In this document: positions 1 to 6,033 of the stretch, one piece after another | Layout of the letters: every line of letters starts with the position of its first letter | How positions within the stretch are numbered: position 1 is the first letter of the stretch | Assembly: GCA_900752535.1 (NCBI GenBank) | Contig: CAADVV010000285.1 | Span: forward strand, 1 to 6,033 | Direction: 5' to 3' | Origin: Bacteroidales bacterium | Lineage (GTDB): Bacteria; Bacteroidota; Bacteroidia; Bacteroidales; Muribaculaceae | DNA length: 6,033 bases | Position numbers and translations under genes: made by a program | The notes under the pieces: generated by a model | Told to the model about the DNA's origin: nothing | The model's database searches: none | What the model saw: only the letters and a program-made list of their open reading frames with translations

Positions 1-24
1 CGCCGTTGCGTGTGCGGGCGGGGC

Positions 25-49
25 GGCGGGGGCGGGGTGTGCCCCCGCC
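25..49. repeat. GC-rich inverted repeat at the left edge
   Basis: GGCGGGGGC (25-33) and GCCCCCGCC (41-49) are perfect 9-nt complementary arms around a 7-nt loop, inside a 1-55 stretch that is almost entirely G and C, unlike the rest of the window. It begins 35 nt past the stop of the secreted-protein gene, where a terminator could stand, but no T-run follows on the minus strand. It may be a weak terminator-like hairpin or an artefact at a contig end. Confidence 0.4.
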
Positions 50-84
50 AGTGCCGTGAAGAGCAAAGAAGTTATTCGTTTCAT

Positions 85-3000
85 TTATTTGGTGATAACC
101 TTGGTTGAAACCGAGCGTCCGTTGCTGAGATTTGAGCGACGAATCTTGAGGCCGGGAGTGTTGGCGCTGACGCGTACACCCTGGAGGTTGAAGTATTCGG
201 CTGAAACTTCGCTGACGCCTTCGGTGATGGTCTCGATTGAGTCGAACGAGTGCCATTTATCATTGCTGAAAAGAATCACGTCGTCGAGTCTCAGAGCTGA
301 CTGTTGTCCTTCAGTCAAATGGCAGAAAGCGAGTCTGACTTTCTTGCCGGCCCACCGGCTGAGGTCGAGGGTCTGACGTTTCCAGTAAGGATTCTCAGCC
401 GAAAGTGTCTCGGTGAAGTCGTTGGCGTAGCTGCCCAGACGGCTTTCGCTGTAGTCGGCGGCGTCAATCACGCTGAGAGCGTAGGCTTCTTCGGGGGCAT
501 TGACGTTTTCTGCCGATACCCACCATGAGAGCATGCCTCCGTCGGCCGGGACTGTGATTTCGGGCGAAACGGCGTAGTTTTCGGTCTTGGTGTCAGCCTT
601 TGAGTAGGAAATCAGAGCGTTGCTGCCTGACGAGCAATGTGCCATAGGCTTGTAGCTGAAGATGTCTGTCGAATTCTGCCAGTTGTTTGAGTCACCGTCG
701 CGGTCCACAAATGTCCAGTTGCGAGAACCTTCAAAGTCGTCGGTGAATACCAGTCCGTCTGCCTTAATGGCGCGTCCGTGGCATTTGACCGGAATGTTGC
801 CGTAGGTTGTCATCAGTATGGCCTCACCATCAAAGTCTCCTTCTGATTCGGGGAAGAAGATGAGCTCAATCTCCATTGTGGCGCCGTGTCTGATAACATA
901 ACCGGGGTCACGGTAGCCGAACGGCGGAACGTTAAGGTCCTCTTTAATCTCGTCGGCTGTCAGGCTGCGGAATTCGCCAAGGCCCATGCAGTGAACGTTA
1001 ACGAGAGCAGAGGTTTTGTTGAGGTTGTCGCCGGTTTCCGTCATGATGCAGTCTCCGAAGGTCACTTCGTCGCGGTCGAGGGTATAGGCAGTCGGGTTGA
1101 CATCCTCGAGCTTGACACTGAAGTTCGAGATGGAGAGCATGTCTTCACCGCCGATTTTTGAGTCGCCGTTTTTTTCAAACGAGAAGCTGATGACTGTTTG
1201 TCCGGGGATAAGTTCGAGGAATCTTTCTTTTTCTTCATCCAGGATGATGTCATCGGAGCTGAGCGAATTTTCGCCGCTTTCGAACTTGAAGTTAATGCCT
1301 GCGTCGCCGCTTTCGTGGAATGATGCGCGGTCGCCTTCGTCAGATGAGACACGTGCTTCCCACGATGCGCGGGCAATCTTGCCTTCCGGCACATTTATGG
1401 TGAAGGTGACGGATGATGCAGTGGCCTCCGTGTCGTCGGCTTTCGCTGTCGAGTTATAGGCATATGAGCCGTCGGAGCTGACTTCAAACGGATAGTCGGC
1501 ATCTGTGGTGACGGTCACCAGCTTGTCGGGGTCGTTGACAATGGATGAGAAATCAGCCATCTGACGGACATTAGCCTTAGCGGTTGCTTTCAGCTGTCCG
1601 GCGGAGGTCATGATTGTCAGTTCGGTTTCATAGAGCTCGCCCGCGTTTGCCTTGAATGTCACGGGAATAGCGATATTCTCCATGAGCTTGGCCTCGGTGG
1701 CGGGAACTTCGGCTGTGAAGTTGTCAGAGCCGGTCTCAATTGACAGTACTTTCACGGGTTCTGTACCGCGGTTGAGCAGCGTCAGCTCGCGGGTGTCGCT
1801 CACGGGAGACCCTGCGAAGATGAAGTTGCCGAAGTCCATTGCGGGATTAACAACTTCGACTGAGTTTGCAGCTGCGGCTTCGGTGACGAAGCTCAGCTCG
1901 GACAGATACATATAGAATGGAACTTCAGAGTTCCATGACGAACCATATGAATACTGGAAGCGGACAGTATGTTCGCCGGGCGAGAGTTCAACAGTTCCGT
2001 CGAGCGCTGCGTCCTGTGTGGTAGAGAATACAGGCTCGGAGGCATCGTCAACGGTTACAGATGCTCTGAACTGGGCGTACATGTTGTCGGGGTCTGTGCA
2101 ATAGGCATAGCCTTTGTATGACAGGCGTCCGGAGTGATTTGCAGGGACAATGACGTGTGCTTCGAGGAAAGAGTTCTCGTTATATGATTTGGCCGTGGAG
2201 GCTGCGACCTGTGAGCCTTCGACATCGCGCATCTCAAACGGACGACCATTGCCCGTGGCAAACTCAATCTGACCTGCTTTGACGATGGCTGAGTAGTCGG
2301 GACAGGGGACGATTTCCGCCTTGACATCCTGAGTGACCGTTCCTGATTTTGTGTCTGTCTCATAGGCTATTGAGAGTGTGAAAGTGAAATCGCCACTCTT
2401 TGTCGGGGTGTATGTCAGGGTAAGTGTGGCCCATGACATGGGTTCGATGGTGCCTACCGGGTTGTCTATGACCATTCCTTCGGCTTCAGCCGGAATTGTA
2501 ACGCCATAGGCCGCTGATTCGCCTGAGTAGTTAATAAGGAATATCGACCCTGTCATTTTATTGTAAGGGAATGACTTGCCGAGCGAAAGTTCAGCGGGCA
2601 GAAAACCGATGGGATTGGACGTGGTTGTGGAGCGTGCGGTCATCGAGGGATAGCTGGCAGTCAGATAGTCGAGCTGCCCGTCATAGACCGAGACTACGCC
2701 GATATGCTGTGTGGTTGACAGCTCCTCGAAGTTGCCTTTCACGTTTATAATCATTGCATCGTCAGACCAGAACTCCATGTTTTCGTCCTGACGTCCGGCG
2801 AGAAGCGCTTCCCTCATGCCGTATTCGTCCTGACTGATATAGGTGAATTCCTGTCCGGCCTCGTGGAGGGTGGGGATGGTTATTGTGTGGGCCTCGGCGT
2901 CATAGGTGCCGGTGACGTCAACCGACGAAACTCCATAGAAGGAGTTTTCCTCATTGTTGTGGTTGAGCAGATTTGAGATTGTCACTTTGTCGCCGTCAAC

Positions 3001-3156
3001 CTTCAGGGTGATTTGGTAAATCTGAGGATCAGGAGTGTAGCCATAGTAGGGATCCTCAAACATCTGGAGAGCGGCCGTCATTTCGACTGTCTCAGCCTTG
3101 ATGGACGGGTTAAGACAGAGAGCAAGGGCGGTGGTAAGAAGATGAATTTTGTTCAT
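85..3156 (-). CDS. Large secreted multi-domain beta-sandwich protein with choice-of-anchor J domain and C-terminal sorting-like tail
   Basis: This is a 1023-residue exported protein of unknown specific function, probably a cell-surface or extracellular adhesin or binding protein. Residues 1-21 form a signal peptide (Lys3, hydrophobic LLTTALALCL, likely cut after SIKA); this fixes the ATG at 3156. Residues ~22-180 are an unassigned beta-rich region. Ig/ASH-like domains lie at ~181-283, ~431-532 and ~685-800. Two related jelly-roll-like modules lie between them (~284-425 and ~533-685), sharing DYSAIV/DFSSIV, PFEM/PFEV, STAK and LSPGEHTV/LIPGQTVI. Residues ~801-965 resemble a choice-of-anchor J (cleaved-adhesin/MAM-like) domain: DDFEG, then NWTFVDRDGDSNNW, NYAVSPEI, and LDLSRWAGKKVRLAF ending in LRLDDVILF. 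The tail (~985-1023, YFNLQGVRV, PGLKIRR, STKVITK) resembles Bacteroidales surface-sorting tails. No catalytic motif is visible. Its gene follows the membrane regulator by 139 bp and has a candidate promoter of its own. Confidence is high for the gene and export, moderate for the domain names, low for a role. Confidence 0.9.
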   Translation of the reverse strand: MNKIHLLTTALALCLNPSIKAETVEMTAALQMFEDPYYGYTPDPQIYQITLKVDGDKVTISNLLNHNNEENSFYGVSSVDVTGTYDAEAHTITIPTLHEAGQEFTYISQDEYGMREALLAGRQDENMEFWSDDAMIINVKGNFEELSTTQHIGVVSVYDGQLDYLTASYPSMTARSTTTSNPIGFLPAELSLGKSFPYNKMTGSIFLINYSGESAAYGVTIPAEAEGMVIDNPVGTIEPMSWATLTLTYTPTKSGDFTFTLSIAYETDTKSGTVTQDVKAEIVPCPDYSAIVKAGQIEFATGNGRPFEMRDVEGSQVAASTAKSYNENSFLEAHVIVPANHSGRLSYKGYAYCTDPDNMYAQFRASVTVDDASEPVFSTTQDAALDGTVELSPGEHTVRFQYSYGSSWNSEVPFYMYLSELSFVTEAAAANSVEVVNPAMDFGNFIFAGSPVSDTRELTLLNRGTEPVKVLSIETGSDNFTAEVPATEAKLMENIAIPVTFKANAGELYETELTIMTSAGQLKATAKANVRQMADFSSIVNDPDKLVTVTTDADYPFEVSSDGSYAYNSTAKADDTEATASSVTFTINVPEGKIARASWEARVSSDEGDRASFHESGDAGINFKFESGENSLSSDDIILDEEKERFLELIPGQTVISFSFEKNGDSKIGGEDMLSISNFSVKLEDVNPTAYTLDRDEVTFGDCIMTETGDNLNKTSALVNVHCMGLGEFRSLTADEIKEDLNVPPFGYRDPGYVIRHGATMEIELIFFPESEGDFDGEAILMTTYGNIPVKCHGRAIKADGLVFTDDFEGSRNWTFVDRDGDSNNWQNSTDIFSYKPMAHCSSGSNALISYSKADTKTENYAVSPEITVPADGGMLSWWVSAENVNAPEEAYALSVIDAADYSESRLGSYANDFTETLSAENPYWKRQTLDLSRWAGKKVRLAFCHLTEGQQSALRLDDVILFSNDKWHSFDSIETITEGVSEVSAEYFNLQGVRVSANTPGLKIRRSNLSNGRSVSTKVITK

Positions 3157-3188
3157 GAGCAGATTATGCTAACGGATTTAAGTCTGCC

Positions 3189-3196
3189 CAAATTTA
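3189..3196 (-). promoter_or_regulatory. Candidate -7 promoter box of the secreted-protein gene
   Basis: The minus strand reads TAAATTTG, a full match to TAnnTTTG, ending 32 nt before the ATG at 3156; the predicted start is near 3182. No TTG or TTTG stands at the expected -33 position: the nearest run is TTTT at 3212-3215, 15 nt away, which is too close. A missing -33 element would fit a promoter that needs an activator, but that is inference, and a chance match to six fixed bases is possible. Confidence 0.5.
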
Positions 3197-3238
3197 TTGT
3201 TTCCGGCCCTTAAAATGAGGCCTGACACAGGTCGGCGA

Positions 3239-3263
3239 TGGTCTAATTTCGGAAATTAGGCCA
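3239..3263. promoter_or_regulatory. 25-bp near-perfect palindrome between regulator and secreted-protein genes (possible operator)
   Basis: The core CTAATTTC-G-GAAATTAG (3243-3259) is a perfect 8+8 dyad around one base. With one mismatch (3242/3260) the arms extend to 12 nt each (TGGTCTAATTTC and GAAATTAGGCCA). It lies 32 nt past the regulator stop and its centre is ~70 nt above the predicted start site of the next gene, a plausible activator position. There is no T-run after it on the minus strand, so it is not a typical intrinsic terminator. It could be an operator, an mRNA-stabilising hairpin or a processing site. Confidence 0.5.
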
Positions 3264-3295
3264 ATAATCGTATTCTGACAAAGAATTTGAGGCTG

Positions 3296-4990
3296 TTAAG
3301 AAACCTCGGGACGCGCTTTTTCCTCGCGGGCGAATTTCTGATATGAGCCGGGAGTGAGACCGGTGATTTTCTTGAAAACGGTGTTGAAGTTGGAACGAGA
3401 CCTGAATCCGAGTTCGTCGGATATGGCCTCGATAGTCAGGTTGCTCCGGGCAGGGTCGGAGAGACGGCGGCACGCTTCGCGGATGCGGTAAGTCTGGAGC
3501 GTGGTAGAGAAGTTCTGACCCAGTCCGTCGTTGATGGCTTTTGAGACGCGTTTCACCGGAAGCGAGAGCATTGTGGCCATGCGCTCAATTGAGAAGTCGG
3601 GATTGAAAATTTCGGGAGAGTCTTCAAAAAGTTCGGTGATGCGTGACAGTGTCTCCTCGTCAGATTTGACTGTTTCGGCCGATGGCGCGGGCTGATTATT
3701 GTCTTCTGAAATATCCGGGACGGTTATTGCGGAGGCCTGGCGTTTGCGGTTCTGACGCGCCAGGTCAAGCTCATTGAGCAACTCGCTGTTGCGTTCGTAA
3801 ATCAGTCGGTTGGCATGGAGCAGTTTGCGTCGCGACACGGCTACAACGATAAGAAGCGCAAGAAGTATGACACCGAATAACGACACTGTCCAGATGCCTT
3901 TAACCAAATCGCGCTTTTCGCTCAGCAGATTTTTCATCCTGAAATCAAGCGAACGCGTTGCGTAAGCCTCTTTCATCTGATAGATTGACTGTTGTTTTCC
4001 GTCAGATGTGAGGGTGTCGCGAAGATCGGCATAGCGGAGTTTGTAGTCGGCAGCCTTTGGTATGTTGCCGATGGCCTTGTAGTTGTCGGCAAGGGCGCTG
4101 TAAAGATAGCCGCGCAACTCAGGTGAATGGAGCGAGTCGGTGTTGATGCTCTCTAGCACGTCCAGTGCCGACCTGTGGCGTTTGCATTGCTCCTCATATT
4201 TGGCCAGGATGTAGAAACGCAGGAACTCCAGACGGTCAGGCTCGCCTATTTTATCGAGATGACGGTTGTCTATCGAGTTGAGCCACAGACTGACTGCGTC
4301 GCGGTCGTTGGCCCTGATGGCCATGGCTGCCTTGTAGAGCTTGAAAGTGTAGTCATAGAGCTCTCCCGAACTCTTAAGCTGTGGCCAGGTATGGAGTATG
4401 GAGTCGTAGTCGTTGAGCCGTCCGCGTATCATAGCCTCGGAGAAAAGATTGGCCGAACTGCGCAGATAGTTGAGGGTGTCGGATATTGCTACAGCAGCTT
4501 TCATTGACTTAATCTGATATTTCATGCCTTCGTCCCAGTCGGACGTAGCGCACATCAGATTGCCGATATTCATATAAACATAGGGGTAGACGGTGTGTTC
4601 GTCTATTTCCTCGGCGATGGCCATGGCATTGAGGTAATGGGAGCAGGCAAGAGGATAGTCATAGAGGTCGAAATGTGCAATTAGTCCGGCATTGTTAAAG
4701 GACCTTTCGCAGTATAACTTATCCTCGCGTGTCATCGACGGAGTATACAGACTCGCTGAAGCCACATACATAAGGTAAGCGCTGTCAGGCTTGTTCTCAT
4801 GATAGTATTTGTATCCGAGTTTATAAAGCGCATGTGGTGAGTTCTGAAGCAGTTGCCCGAGATTCTGACTGTCTTCGCTATTTTCGCGCTGACATGCCGC
4901 AATAACGGCAAACAGCACCATCACGGCGGCTATGGCCGTGAACAGTATATGACGGTGATGGCGTCGCGAGATGTCAGACAATGATTGCAT
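3296..4990 (-). CDS. Transmembrane TPR-sensor / AraC-type transcriptional regulator
   Basis: This 564-residue protein is built as a one-component membrane regulator. A basic N-terminus (RRHHRH) precedes a hydrophobic segment at 15-33 ending IAAC (Cys33), which could be a membrane helix or a lipoprotein signal. Residues ~53-327 are helical TPR-like repeats, for example HALYKLGYKYYHENKPDSAY (53-72), NNAGLIAHFDLYDYPLACSHY (99-119) and YSALADNYKAIGNIPKAADY (297-316). A second membrane helix at ~365-385 is followed by basic RRK, which puts the C-terminus in the cytoplasm. Next come a probable coiled coil (~387-418), a polar Pro/Ser/Asp/Asn-rich linker (~419-445) and an AraC-family DNA-binding domain (~447-556). 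Its two helix-turn-helices are at ~466-491 and ~518-551; the second has the signature LGFRSRSNFNTVFKKITGLTP. There are no histidine-kinase or receiver domains. The ATG at 4990 lies about 43 nt below the predicted transcription start. The gene has its own promoter, is separated from kbl by a terminator, and precedes the secreted-protein gene. The ligand is unknown. Confidence 0.93.
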   Translation of the reverse strand: MQSLSDISRRHHRHILFTAIAAVMVLFAVIAACQRENSEDSQNLGQLLQNSPHALYKLGYKYYHENKPDSAYLMYVASASLYTPSMTREDKLYCERSFNNAGLIAHFDLYDYPLACSHYLNAMAIAEEIDEHTVYPYVYMNIGNLMCATSDWDEGMKYQIKSMKAAVAISDTLNYLRSSANLFSEAMIRGRLNDYDSILHTWPQLKSSGELYDYTFKLYKAAMAIRANDRDAVSLWLNSIDNRHLDKIGEPDRLEFLRFYILAKYEEQCKRHRSALDVLESINTDSLHSPELRGYLYSALADNYKAIGNIPKAADYKLRYADLRDTLTSDGKQQSIYQMKEAYATRSLDFRMKNLLSEKRDLVKGIWTVSLFGVILLALLIVVAVSRRKLLHANRLIYERNSELLNELDLARQNRKRQASAITVPDISEDNNQPAPSAETVKSDEETLSRITELFEDSPEIFNPDFSIERMATMLSLPVKRVSKAINDGLGQNFSTTLQTYRIREACRRLSDPARSNLTIEAISDELGFRSRSNFNTVFKKITGLTPGSYQKFAREEKARPEVS

Positions 4991-5039
4991 AGCGGAGATA
5001 AGAGCGAAATATCTGTGTTTCGATTGGTTTCCGTAGGTG

Positions 5040-5070
5040 CAAAGATAACAAATTCGGAGCGCAGCCGCAA
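5040..5070 (-). promoter_or_regulatory. Bacteroidetes-type promoter of the TPR/AraC regulator gene
   Basis: Read on the minus strand, TTG (5068-5070) is followed by exactly 20 nt and then TATCTTTG (5040-5047), a full match to the Bacteroidetes -7 consensus TAnnTTTG with a -33 TTG at normal spacing. Transcription would start near 5033, giving a leader of about 43 nt to the ATG at 4990. The leader has no Shine-Dalgarno, as is usual in this phylum. The promoter sits just past the kbl terminator, so the regulator forms a new transcription unit. Confidence 0.8.
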
Positions 5071-5082
5071 CTGCAAGGCATG

Positions 5083-5140
5083 AAAAAGCCCGGCCGACAG
5101 CGGCAGCCCCCCCACACGAGGAGAGCCGCTGTCGGCCGGG
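5083..5140 (-). terminator. Rho-independent terminator downstream of kbl
   Basis: A perfect 16-bp inverted repeat (5089-5104 with 5125-5140; left arm CCCGGCCGACAGCGGC) encloses a 20-nt loop. Read on the minus strand, the stem is followed by C and then TTTTT (5083-5087), the normal layout of an intrinsic terminator. It begins 24 nt beyond the kbl stop codon. The other strand has no matching T-run, so it should act only on minus-strand transcripts. It separates kbl from the regulator gene. Confidence 0.93.
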
Positions 5141-5164
5141 TAGATGATTTATGTCCGGGTGAAA

Positions 5165-6033
5165 TTATTTGAGAACGCCGAGTTTTTTGCCGACTTTGAT
5201 GAATGCGGCGATGGCGCGGTCAAGTTGCTCGCGGGTATGGGCGGCCGAGAGCTGCACGCGGATACGGGCCTGTCCTTTGGGAACGACGGGATAGTAGAAG
5301 CCGGTTACATAGATGCCTTCTTTCTGCATCTCGGCTGCGAAGTCCTGAGAGAGCTTGGCATCATAGAGCATGACGGCGCAGATGGCGCTCTGGGTGGGTT
5401 TGATGTCGAATCCGGCGGCGAGCATCTTGTCGCGGAAGTAGGCTACGTTCTCCATCAGACGGTCGTGGAGCAAGTTGCCCTCTTTGAGCATCTTGAACAT
5501 CTCGATTGATGCACCGACAATTGAGGGAGCCACCGAGTTGGAGAACAGATAGGGACGTGAACGCTGACGGAGCATGTCGATGACTTCTTTGGGACCGGTT
5601 GTGAAGCCGCCCATGGCGCCGCCGAATGATTTGCCGAGTGTGCCGGTGAAGATGTCGATTTTGCCGTAGCAGTTGAACTGTTCGGCAACGCCGTGGCCTG
5701 TCGGGCCGACAACGCCTGCCGAGTGGCTCTCGTCGACCATGACAAGAGCGTCATATTTTTCTGCCAGTTCGCAGATTTTATCCATGGGAGCAACATTGCC
5801 GTCCATCGAGAACACACCGTCGGTGGCGATGATTCTGAAGCGGCAGTCCTGAGCTTCTTTCAGACAGCGCTCGAGGTCAGCCATGTCGGCGTTGGCATAG
5901 CGGAAGCGTTTTGCTTTGCAGAGACGTACACCGTCAATGATCGAGGCGTGGTTGAGCGAGTCGCTGATGATGGCGTCCTGCTCGGTCAGAAGCGGCTCCA
6001 AAAAACCGCCACTATCGGCGCGCCCACCGGCCA
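5165..6033 (-). CDS. kbl: Glycine C-acetyltransferase (2-amino-3-ketobutyrate CoA ligase), 5' end missing at window edge
   Basis: Kbl is a cytosolic PLP enzyme of the alpha-oxoamine synthase family. It converts 2-amino-3-oxobutyrate plus CoA to glycine plus acetyl-CoA, the second step of threonine breakdown after threonine dehydrogenase. About 288 codons are present of a usual ~395, so ~105-110 N-terminal residues lie beyond the right edge. Numbering from the Leu codon at 5999-6001: NHASIIDGVRLCKAKRFRYAN (17-37), DGVFSMDG (61-68), VMVDESHSAG (87-96, with the PLP-pyridine Asp90 and His93), TGTLGKSFGG (119-128, with Schiff-base Lys124), RSRPYLFSNS (147-156) and GFYYPVVPKGQARIRVQLSAAHT (234-256). 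These favour Kbl over the related BioF and serine palmitoyltransferase. The TTG at 5999-6001 is internal, not a start, since the frame stays open to the edge. Residues encoded by the last ~30 bases (AGGRADSGGF) do not match the usual FDANGG stretch, suggesting edge error. A terminator follows directly, so kbl ends its transcript. No tdh gene is in view. Confidence 0.96.
   Translation of the reverse strand, partial: AGGRADSGGFLEPLLTEQDAIISDSLNHASIIDGVRLCKAKRFRYANADMADLERCLKEAQDCRFRIIATDGVFSMDGNVAPMDKICELAEKYDALVMVDESHSAGVVGPTGHGVAEQFNCYGKIDIFTGTLGKSFGGAMGGFTTGPKEVIDMLRQRSRPYLFSNSVAPSIVGASIEMFKMLKEGNLLHDRLMENVAYFRDKMLAAGFDIKPTQSAICAVMLYDAKLSQDFAAEMQKEGIYVTGFYYPVVPKGQARIRVQLSAAHTREQLDRAIAAFIKVGKKLGVLK

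Noticed and set aside
56..376. Plus-strand open frame of 106 codons opposite the 3' end of the secreted-protein gene
   Set aside because: It is antisense to a well-supported domain and tail-coding region, has no promoter, and its product looks like shadow translation.
1097..1459. Ser-rich plus-strand open frame
   Set aside because: The Ser/Met-rich composition is typical of reading the complement of an acidic beta-rich protein; there is no independent support.
3115..3156. Lipoprotein signal on the large secreted protein (Cys14)
   Set aside because: Cys14 is inside the hydrophobic core with Leu at -1, which does not fit a lipobox; an ordinary signal peptide cut after SIKA fits better.
3205..3231. 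Short GGCC-type and CCTG/CAGG inverted repeats in the regulator-target gap
   Set aside because: The arms are only 4-5 nt or need a bulge, so they are within what chance would give in GC-rich DNA.
4175..4507. Plus-strand open frame of 110 codons inside the regulator gene
   Set aside because: It is antisense to the TPR-coding region, with no recognisable motif and no promoter.
5144..5509. Plus-strand open frame of 121 codons opposite kbl
   Set aside because: It lies antisense to a strongly conserved enzyme gene and overlaps the terminator edge; its protein resembles no family and follows from the codon bias of the other strand.
5999..6001. TTG as a translation start giving a 278-residue protein
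   Set aside because: It is an internal Leu codon: the frame is open to the edge and the protein would lack over 100 residues of a conserved PLP enzyme.
5165..6033. Serine palmitoyltransferase or BioF instead of Kbl
   Set aside because: Bacteroidales do carry serine palmitoyltransferase in the same fold family, but the NHASIIDGVRLCKAKRFRYAN and VPKGQARIRVQLSAAHT stretches are those of Kbl.

Overview
The window looks like chromosomal DNA of a gut-type Bacteroidales bacterium, most plausibly Muribaculaceae or a close relative. Three things point there: the promoter-like motifs fit the Bacteroidetes TTG-N20-TAnnTTTG form rather than the E. coli form, there are no clear Shine-Dalgarno sequences, and the large secreted protein ends in the 'YFNLQGVRV...PGLKIRR...KV' tail common in that order. 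The family-level placement is inference from protein style, not from a marker gene.

All three genes lie on the minus strand, so transcription runs from high to low coordinates. At the right edge is the C-terminal ~70% of kbl (glycine C-acetyltransferase, threonine catabolism), whose start is outside the window. It is closed by a strong intrinsic terminator (5083-5140). A good promoter (5040-5070) then drives a 564-residue membrane-spanning regulator: an N-terminal signal or membrane segment, a predicted periplasmic TPR domain, a second membrane helix and a cytoplasmic AraC-type DNA-binding domain. A 139-bp gap with a 25-bp near-palindrome and a candidate -7 box separates it from a 1023-residue secreted beta-rich protein. 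That protein has alternating Ig/ASH-like and jelly-roll-like modules, a choice-of-anchor J domain and a C-terminal tail.

The main idea is that the regulator and the secreted protein may form a sensing/output pair. The protein architecture shows directly that the regulator could carry an envelope signal to DNA. That it controls its neighbour, through the palindrome or otherwise, is inferred from adjacency only. kbl is metabolically unrelated and insulated by its terminator.

Both ends deserve caution. The first ~55 bases are extremely GC-rich and contain a 9-bp hairpin. The last ~30 bases encode residues that do not match the normally conserved Kbl sequence. Either may be an assembly-end artefact. 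Outside the three genes there are only short gaps (1-84, 3157-3295, 4991-5164). I saw no tRNA, rRNA, CRISPR, insertion sequence or integrase.
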